Origin: Azolla caroliniana
Taxonomy: Eukaryota > Polypodiophyta
Assembly (NCBI GenBank): GCA_043228905.1
Contig: JBHGNT010000010.1
Coordinates: forward strand, 8,184,001 to 8,248,000
Length of the DNA: 64,000 nucleotides
Direction: 5' to 3'
The notes under the pieces are model-generated. The model worked only from the letters and a program-made list of their open reading frames with translations, was not told the DNA's origin and searched no databases. Made by a program: the position numbers and the translations under genes. Positions 56,738-64,000 of the stretch are shown here, one piece after another; position 1 is the stretch's first letter, and each line of letters starts with the position of its first letter.

Positions 56738-57023
56738 TGTTGGAGACAATGATGTTGTCTATGCGGAAGATCAAGTAGCATTCGATTGCTGTCCAGAATA
56801 CCTGCGTATGACAGTTTGTATGTCGTTGCACAGAGAGAGAGAGAGAGAGACACACAAAAGACTCTTTATTCCAATAGACAAGAATACAACATCCAACCTC
56901 ACAAAGAGGTTACAAGGTCACTATATATAGTGACCGACTTAGGGCAACTACCCTTTATGCTAATTACATAAATGGCCGAAACGGGATAATGTGAATACGT
57001 CCATTATACACATGTATTCGACA
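56738..57023 (-). mobile_element. Copia C 5' LTR
   Basis: Same sequence as 51660-51945 except one base in the GA/CA tract. Confidence 0.95.
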
Positions 57024-58338
57024 AGGGCTTCCGGCCATATGCTCCACACAAGTGACCTACCACCAAGATCTCTGGTTGCCCGAATGCGGATTTTTCTCCC
57101 GAAAATGTCAAATTTGCATCTTCGAGCCTTTGAAGCACCTTCTCGCAATCTTTCATATGATCCGCAATGAATTTCCTACAACCTTCCTTATCTTTCGATT
57201 CATCTTTCTCCTCATCCGAACATCCTTTTATCGGAATATCATCCAAGAATGGCATCGTGATGTCCGGAATGCAATCCTTCAAGACTTTATTCATGGCATT
57301 CACCATATGAGCCACCGAGTTCGTTGCGCCTTGGGGTAAGGTACACATCCACACAAGCCCGATCGGAGTCCTCATGGTTGTAATGTCCCAACTGTCGATC
57401 ACCAATTGGAATTGGTCATATCCGGAGTAGAGATCGCCGATGGAGTAGATGGACCGGCCCGCAAACGCTTCGGCAAATTCGTCCACGCTCAGACCGATTC
57501 CGGCATTTCGAATTGTCACCTTGTTGACGGGTTGAAGATCTTGGATGAATCGCAATGATCCATTCTTCTTCGGCACCGTGAACCACCTATTGGAATAAGG
57601 AGCATTCGACGGTTCTAGAATTCCCATACTCACCTTCTCCTTTAAGAGCTCGATCAGCTTCGGAAGTTGTGCTCTCGGAACCGGTATCGGTTTCAAGTTC
57701 CAAGGCACATGAGGCACCGTGAAGATCACCATCGGCTCTATAACCTTAGGGTCGGCGCATCTGATTTCTCGTGGGAAGAATGCGAAAGCCTTCCCATGTC
57801 TCTCAAGCATATCGCGAAACATTTGGTCCTCTTCAGGGAGAAGGAAATCCTCCTTTCCAACTCGTAGCTTCCCCTTCGTCTCTTTGGTGAAGACATGACC
57901 TATCTTCTTCAGATCTCTTAAGCTCGGATTGTTAGCGACTTCCTTCATCTTTTGCCAGCTATCTTCCGGTAGCGGAACTGCAACTGGCTTGATCTTCTTA
58001 TCCACCGTTTTATATTTCGTGTTGATGTCAGCTTCCTTCATCGAGATGCCACGACGGTATTCATCGATGATAGCGTACATGTTGACGGAGTTAACCGAAA
58101 TCACGCGTTGGTTGTGAAGATAGCTCAAGTCCACGACGTCCTCGATTTCGCCGATGGTGTCGTTAAATGAGGCTTCTTCCATAATATGAGTGATGAACTC
58201 TCCTTCTTCTATTATGTTCTCTTCTTTCAGCATCTTCTCAAATTCTTGTATCCGGCGCTTGTACTTCTTGTCGGGTAGTACTAGTTTACATGCGCCACTA
58301 GGTGTGACACATGTTGCTTCTCCTTGCAATCCACACAC
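57024..58338 (-). pseudogene. alpha-2 PR-RT linker and reverse transcriptase
   Basis: The best-preserved alpha RT, open from 58338 to the C insertion. Linker CVTPSGACKLVLPDKKYKRR; RT VPWNLKPIPVPRAQLPKLIE, MGILEPSNAPYSNRWFTVPK, FIQDLQPVNKVTIRNAGIGL, GDLYSGYDQFQLVIDSWDIT, RMP-equivalent TLPQGATNSVAHMVNAMNKV, catalytic MPFLDDIPIKGCSDEEK. After an acidic insert it continues CEKVLQRLEDANLTFSGEKS. The RT box is FLDD; the following IPIKG and the acidic insert are unusual for plant Ty3 lineages known to me. Confidence 0.88.
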
Positions 58339-60068
58339 TCTTCTTTCTTGTGGGGTCTTGTGATTGCTCGGACTATTTGTGCCCCATGCTTTAATAGTCC
58401 GCTCTAAAAATCCGAGGATTCGCCTCCGAGACTATCTTGATTCCTTTCATGATTGGCTCGCACCGTTAGGAATTGGACCGATCTTTGGTTGTCAAGACTC
58501 TTTATTCGTGCGAAGGCTGCTCCATTATCGAACACTTTGGTCTCCATCCGAGATGATGTGATATGGCATTCGTTTTTGCTTTTTGCGGCTTCTCTTCTTC
58601 CTCATCCGATTGTTGTCTCTTTCTCTTTACAAGGTCCACGATCGTGTCATGGAACTCCTTCTTGGTAATGCCAAGCAATTCCCTCAAGGACAAAGTTACG
58701 TGGCTATCAAGAACTCGTTCTTTGAGAATCTTCTTTAGGTCCGTCGTCTGCTCTATGTCCGACCTTAGCTTATAGGTAGGTATGGTCCTTGTCCTCCGAG
58801 TGGGGTCTTCGACACCAACCTTCACGGGCCGAACCGTTCTTCAACTCGTATGCTCGGCTCCCCTTTTCGGCTTGATTCTCGTTCCTCCGTTTGTAAAGGT
58901 CGACTCGTCTCCGCATCGTCCTTCTTTTTTGCGTTCCTTGTTTCATGTCTTTTTGATGGCCCTTGCTCTTCTATTCTCTTTCTCTTTTCTTCGACGAACA
59001 CCTCGTGGTTGTCGCACATCACCTTTGCGAGTATGGTGTTGTCGTCCACCGGATCCGACCACCCGATTATGCTTTGCACGCTTCGGTCCGCAAGCTCTAC
59101 CTCGTTCGATGTGGTTTTTCCCTTCTTCTCATATTCGAGAACGGAAGTCCAAAACTTTGCTCCCGCTCTAGCAGCTTCAGTCTTGTCTTTCCCGACTCTT
59201 ATTCCGGCCGACGCAACATAGTGCATCGCATCCACATGAGTCGCATCGGCATCCTCCATAGATTTCTTCATTCCTCCTCTTCCGAAGTTCACCCGTAGGG
59301 GTCTTCTAGTCTCGCTTGAGCAGATCATGTTGTCCTCTACGTATACGATATTTTGTCGAATCGCCTCTCAAAGGCTCGCACAATCCCTTCTCATGTGGTC
59401 CATGCTATCGCACCACACGCATCTAAAGGGTTCTTTTCCTTTAGGGTCCCGAGGATTCATGTTGGCTAGCGTGAACTTCTCGAACTTCTTCGCTAGCTCT
59501 TCAATGATGTCGTCATCAATCTTCTTTTCTTCCACGTTACTTTGTCTTGGCGGCTCAACTACTTTCGACGGTCTTGCTTTCTCCGTGGTAGTCGGTCCCG
59601 TCAAGTCGGTGTCATCAACCCATTGGCGACGCTTGTCGAGCCTATTGCATGCCCGCTTCACCGCTATCCAGTCCGCTACGAGCCCATTTGCTTGGGTATC
59701 ATCTTCGAGAAGAGTCCCCAACTCCCGTCTATCCTTTATGTCCACGGCCTTCAAGAAGTACAAAGTCTTGTCCTCTTCAAGAAACACTTGGTCCGTATTG
59801 GGGAGACGACTAAACATCTGGTCCGTATTGGGGAAACTCTCTTGAAGCTTGCGATTTGACGTGCCTCGGACACGTCCCTCTGATTCATCTCCCTTCTATA
59901 TGCATCAAGGAACTTCGTAACGTTCCTTCCATCGAATTGGCCCTCGAGCCCTACGACATGATCGACAACCTTCTCCACGCTCGCGTCGTTGTCCCGAGAT
60001 CTCATCATTTGCTTGACGATTAGCATCATCCTTTCGAGCTCTCCCGCTTGGTTGCTTGAGGACGCCAT
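58339..60068 (-). pseudogene. alpha-2 gag, with protease mostly deleted
   Basis: ATG at 60068 (minus, ATGGCGTCCTCAAGC). Compared with alpha-1, about 230 bp are missing after FKRV (near 59845). Zinc knuckle CVWCDSMDHMRRDC near 59420. SIIGWSDPVDDNTILAKVMC and LRELLGITKKEFHDTIVDLV follow. After KAKTNAI (about 58560) the reading jumps to SRMETKVFDNG-type sequence at the end of protease, so the DHGS core is deleted. A stop or frame change lies near 59368. Confidence 0.83.
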
Positions 60069-60109
60069 CTCCAAGTATTAATCTTGACTTGATCCTTCCT
60101 ACCACCTCT

Positions 60110-60127
60110 TTCACGTCGGGTTCACCA
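60110..60127 (-). other. Putative primer-binding site of alpha-2
   Basis: Minus strand TGGTGAACCCGACGTGAA, 8 bp from the LTR, as in alpha-1. Confidence 0.6.
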
Positions 60128-60135
60128 CTTAATTA

Positions 60136-61226
60136 TGTCGTGAAGATCCATCACTACGCGCGGATCGTGAGGCGGAACCGCCGGGGTTCTGGACCGGAAG
60201 GATTCAAAGTCGGTACAAACTTTGGCGCAAGCTTTAGCGAGAAAGTACTTAAGACAGATTGGGAAAGAGAGAAGTTGAGATTACATGATTGAGAGAGATT
60301 GATTGAACTTTTAACTTTAGATTTAAGAAACAAGTTACACGATCAATTTGATAACGAATTTCTTCCTCTTAATTTTCATAAAAAAAACATGTTTTTTTCT
60401 CCTCCCCCTTCCTTTTATAGACGCTCTCATGCATATGATGCATGTGAGGGTACAAGACATGCATAAATTGCATGTTTGCCATTTGGCGCTTATGTATTAC
60501 ATGTGGTGCATGATAACCATGTCACTCATTTTAGCTCTCATGTATGAGAATTTACATGTAAAAGTACAATGATAGAAATATAATTTCAACTAAATAGCAT
60601 GGCTTAATGGTAAGCCAATTGACTCCTAACTTGGAGGTGCAAGGTTCGAATCCTTACTTGTCCTCCTTGTATATGTAAATATGTATATATATTTATATAT
60701 TTCTTTATCTAGTCGCCGGACGCCAGATGCCGTCGGTTACCGGTGCCTCGCCGGATGCCGTCGTCTCACCGGCGTTGGATACCGTCGTCTCATCGGCGCC
60801 GGATACCGGTGCTGCCGTCGGATGCTGCCGGACCACCGGCTCCATCGCCGGTCCGGTTTTGGTTGGCCAAAACCCTTTACGAGTAGCTAGCCCACCTCCA
60901 CTCTTAGTTCAAGTTACCTTGAACTCTCTATGCTCCACACATAGACACAAAGATAATATCTTTTGCTCTACCTCCACTCTTTGTCGTGCCTATGTGGGAT
61001 ATCTCACAATTTTCTCTTTTCCTTTCACAAACTTTATACCCTCATATCTTGACATTTAGTTGTCCGTTTCTCGTGTAATAAAGTGCATTCGAAATCTCCA
61101 TCATTTTGTACTTAGATATTAAATTTATTTAAAATGTTATCTTCACAATTATTGTATTATGTGATTCATACTCGATTTCGTACGTTTTATGGGATTTTCA
61201 CACTATTGCCAAAAATCTTCACAACA
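60136..61226 (-). mobile_element. alpha-2 5' LTR, full length
   Basis: 1091 bp. On the minus strand it starts TGTTGTGAAGATTTTTGG and ends GATCTTCACGACA. The first half matches 6053-6450 and 32204-32540. Its middle has CCGGCG/GACGACGG-rich variable repeats (60710-60860). The second half has the tRNA-like block and is near-identical to 50445-50975. Confidence 0.84.
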
Positions 61227-61229
61227 CCG

Positions 61230-61553
61230 TGTCAAATATTGGTCAATAATGGACATATTCACATTTGTATCTTGGACAAACTAGATTTAGGAAAATTTTG
61301 TGAATATGTCAAAAGGCAGTTGCCCTAGCCCAATTAGCATATAATGGGGTTTATAGCCCAGTTTGTTGTTGTTGTTCATCTTCGTCACCATTCATTTGTA
61401 ACGTTGAGCTTGAATAATATAGTTACATATTGTGTGCCTCTCTCTCTCTCTCTCTCATTTTGTTGTGAGATCTTGCTTTCTTCTTATCACACATGGTGAT
61501 CTTCAGTCAAGGTGTTGTTTATGTTTCCCCACTGACGGCCTAAGTTCCCAACA
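61230..61553 (+). mobile_element. Copia element E 5' LTR
   Basis: Aligns with the C LTR in blocks (TAATGGACRTATTCACATT; CAATTAGCATA; CT run near 61440). Its first base is shared with the target duplication of alpha-2. Confidence 0.82.
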
Positions 61554-62199
61554 TCTAGTATTAGAGCAGAGGTTCTTCAACTCGCTGCCAGTTATCATTA
61601 GTCGTCAACAACATTATTGCTTCATCTTCGTTGAAGAACCCGAGTTCAAGATCTCATCTTGAGAAGAGAAAGAAAACAGAAGATTTGCACTCTACCAAGC
61701 TAGATCACTCTTAAGGTAAGCCAGTTGGCAGTACCTTGCTTTTGTGATTGCAACTGCCCACACGGGAAACTCTATCAAATTGACCTCGATCGTGCTTTAC
61801 TAGGTTAGACACTATCTACTCATTTGTTATAACCTCTCAAATAAAATCCAACTCCAGAAAACAACCCCTATCTGTGTTCATTTGGCTAGACTATACTCGG
61901 GAGGACCAATTGGCTCCGTTCCTCTAATCATCGCAGTCATTCGAAGCAAGATTGACCTCAATAATCGGCACAAAATCTATGATTGACTTCTTGAAATCGG
62001 CATCAGAATTAAATCAACCGATTCGTATCCAACTCGGTTAAGTCAAACGACAGTAGTCACTTCTGATAGAGTCAACCAATAGTCGCAACCGATTTGACTC
62101 GTGTCCAAGTCCAACTAGGATGATATCGGGGGACCTAGTCGGCTGCATCCTACCATTGCTTGTAGTCGATTCTGGATAGAGACTAACAAGCCGACACAG

Positions 62200-64000
62200 A
62201 TGGCATCAACATTCGGCTCATCAGGGATGAATCTAAGGAAGTTCGACGGATCAAACTTAAACTTCTGGAAAGAGCCAATGCAAGACTATCTAATAGCCAA
62301 GGGTCAAATAGATCTGATCGAGTAAGAAAACCCTCCAGAAGGAATCAAGCCAAATGAATGGATGGAACTTGATAGAATTGTCTGAGCCACCATTCGAATG
62401 CACTTGTCGGAGTTAGTGTACTTCACAGTGCAATTGTGTTCGACAACCTTTCAATTGTGGAAGACATTATCAGACACTTATGAGAACAAGGTCGCCGCCA
62501 CAAAGACATATTTGATTCGGCACCTCTACAACCTGCGGATGATAGAATCTGACTCGGTCCAGGCACACCTGAACGAGCACGAAATTTTAAGCTCCTAGAT
62601 TTCGGCTCAGGGGACGACAATCGAAAATGAACTAAGAGCAATGTTTCTCATCAGTAGTCTCCCCTCTTCGTGGGAAACTTTCGTCACAATCGTGTGCAAT
62701 GCTTCTACTGCAATTGTGAAGTATTCCGAAGTTACAAGTGTAATACTGACTGAAGTAGCTCGGAGGAAATTGTTTGCAAAAGATTCGATAGATGAAGCTT
62801 ATGTAGTACAAGGTTCGGCCGATCGACCAAACAATTGAGGAAGATGTTCTTCCGGACAACTGAACAATCAGCGAGGTTGGAGCAAGTACTGGGACAATTG
62901 AATATGCAACTAATGCAAGAATCCCGGGCACATCAAAACGGATTGGCATGCACTCAAAGCTAAGAACGATAAAGCTCAACGAGTTGATCAGAAGAGTGGC
63001 CGGCATGAGGAGGTCAATTACGTCGGTGCTTTAGCCGAAGTATTGTCCAATGACCCAAACATACTATCCATTGGATACCTCGTCGAATCAGAAGTTCTGC
63101 CTATGACTAAGGAATCGAGCACATGGCTCTTGGATTCGGGTGCATCCTACCATGTGCTCCCTCACAGATCCCAATTTCGGGAATATTTGGTCTGACACTC
63201 TGACTCAATATGAGTTGGAAATTGGTAGCATTGCGCTATTATTGGAATCAGCACTATAGAACTCAATCTCCTAGGTGGTTCTACATTAGTACTACACAAT
63301 GTCTGACGTGTACCTGAGCTCTCAACACTTTTGATCTTAGTCGAACAATTGGACAAAGATGGCATCCATGATGGCTTCTCATTAGGAGGATGGACACTCC
63401 ACAAGGGGAACCTCCTACTTGCTCGAGGACCGAAAGTACATTCTCTGTACCTGTTTTATGTCACACTAAGAGAGGGTGACCTGTTCCTGGTTGATATTCA
63501 TGTGTCATCATTATGGCATGGAAGACTTAGACACCTCAGCAAGGTCGACATCACGCATTTATCTAGACCCAAATATATCCCCAAACTCTCCTTCTCATAT
63601 CACCTCCTACTAGATCAGTTTCATTGACAACTCAACTCAAAAGGTGTGGGGTTATTCGATTAAAACCAAAGATCCAATGTTCTCGATCTTTTCCGAATGG
63701 CTCGCTATGGTAGAGAACTAGTCTAGTCGAATGCTGAAATGCCTTCAGACCAACAATGGAGGAGAGTTCAAGTCTGAAGAATTCGTCAAATTTTGCCAAC
63801 AATGCGGCATTCGACGTGAATACACGACACCCTATAGTCCGGAGCAAAACGGAATTGACGAGCGCACGAATCAGAAAATTCAAGAACAGAATAGTTTCCA
63901 TGCTCCAACACTCCGGACTGTCGAATGGCTTCTAGGCAAAGGCCGTACTTACGTCAGTACACATTATTAACATGTCACTGAGTAGGCCTCTAGGACTTCA
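62200..64000 (+). pseudogene. Copia element E gag-pol, 5' part
   Basis: ATG at 62200 (MASTFGSSGMNLRKFDGSN). Gag: FQLWKTLSDTYENKVAATKT and LISSLPSSWETFVTIVCNAS. Zinc knuckle ICN-stop-CKNPGHIKTDW keeps the first Cys but has lost the last. Protease TWLLDSGASYHVLPH, pre-integrase SSLWHGRLRHLSKVDITHLS, integrase RTNNGGEFKSEEF-type (QTNNGGEFKSEEFVKFCQQC) and SPEQNGIDERTNQKIQEQ. At least eight stops and several frameshifts are present. Cut by the window end within integrase. Confidence 0.85.

Larger units (their letters stand above)
51660..57023 (-). mobile_element. Young complete Copia element C
   Basis: 5364 bp, with 286-bp LTRs (51660-51945 and 56738-57023) that differ at one noticed position in the GA tract. 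It has a perfect 5-bp target duplication, initiator-Met primer site, purine tract (TTACGGGGGAG) and an intact 1338-codon polyprotein. It is the best candidate in the window for recent activity. The LTR carries TATATATAG, likely its TATA box on the minus strand. Confidence 0.96.
50445..61226 (-). mobile_element. Ty3-type element alpha-2, interrupted by Copia element C
   Basis: Minus-oriented second copy of the alpha family. 5' LTR 60136-61226, primer block 60110-60127, gag, partial RT, RNase H fragment, then a truncated 3' LTR 50445-50978. Flanks are CTGT (50441-50444) and CCGT (61227-61230). It has lost part of gag, the protease core, all of integrase and the first half of the 3' LTR. Confidence 0.87.
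61230..64000 (+). mobile_element. Decayed Copia element E, relative of C, runs off the window
   Basis: LTR at 61230-61553 (TGTCAAATATTGG to TTCCCAACA), decayed primer site TAGTATTAGAGC at 61556, leader, gag and integrase in plus orientation. LTR and protein clearly match element C but carry many substitutions and stops. The 3' half lies beyond the window. Confidence 0.87.

Noticed and set aside
50905-60660. Genuine tRNA genes at 50905 and 60600
   Set aside because: A and B boxes are good, but the acceptor stem does not pair, T-stem pairing is incomplete, and both copies lie at the same place in paired LTRs.

Overview
The window is nuclear DNA of a land plant. It has one intron-containing pentatricopeptide-repeat (PPR) gene with a mitochondrial-type leader. 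The rest is about 58 kb of nested LTR retrotransposons, solo LTRs, a LINE fragment and AT-rich DNA. Telomere-type CCCTAAA units and initiator-Met primer sites (TGGTATCAGAGC) also fit a plant. I cannot tell seed plant from spore-bearing plant.

Layout. 1-4.3 kb: PPR gene on the minus strand. 4.3-6.05 kb: spacer and a Copia LTR. 6.05-32.7 kb: one Ty3-type element ('alpha-1', plus strand) spread over 26.6 kb by nested insertions. These are a solo LTR (8811-10190); a complete chromodomain Ty3 element 'J' (11582-17267); a second solo LTR (17907-19456); and a large non-autonomous element 'I' (19461-29981), which itself holds a nearly intact chromovirus 'R' (22237-29056). 32.2-35.26 kb: a relative of alpha, 'Q', joined to alpha-1 through a hybrid LTR. 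35.26-39.5 kb: two broken Copia elements joined in opposite orientation. 39.5-44.75 kb: fragments of further alpha relatives, with a 1-kb Copia deletion derivative and a solo Copia LTR inserted. 44.75-46.66 kb: LINE remnant. 46.7-49.8 kb: AT-rich, nothing recognised. 49.8-61.2 kb: Copia LTR remnant, then minus-strand alpha-2 (50445-61226), split by a young intact Copia element 'C' (51660-57023). 61.23-64 kb: start of a decayed plus-strand relative of C, cut by the window end.

The only host gene supported is the PPR gene. The other coding sequence is gag-pol; only element C keeps an unbroken polyprotein (1338 aa).

The most unusual material is in two Ty3 groups. Element J has a Tf1/sushi-like polyprotein with a chromodomain, no visible tRNA primer site, and a 10-nt complementarity between its predicted transcript start and the sequence just after the 5' LTR. 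That is the layout expected for self-priming. The alpha group has a DHGS protease motif, LTR ends forming 8-9 bp inverted repeats, and 4-bp target duplications of NCGT form. Three LTR families carry tRNA-like A-box/B-box segments.
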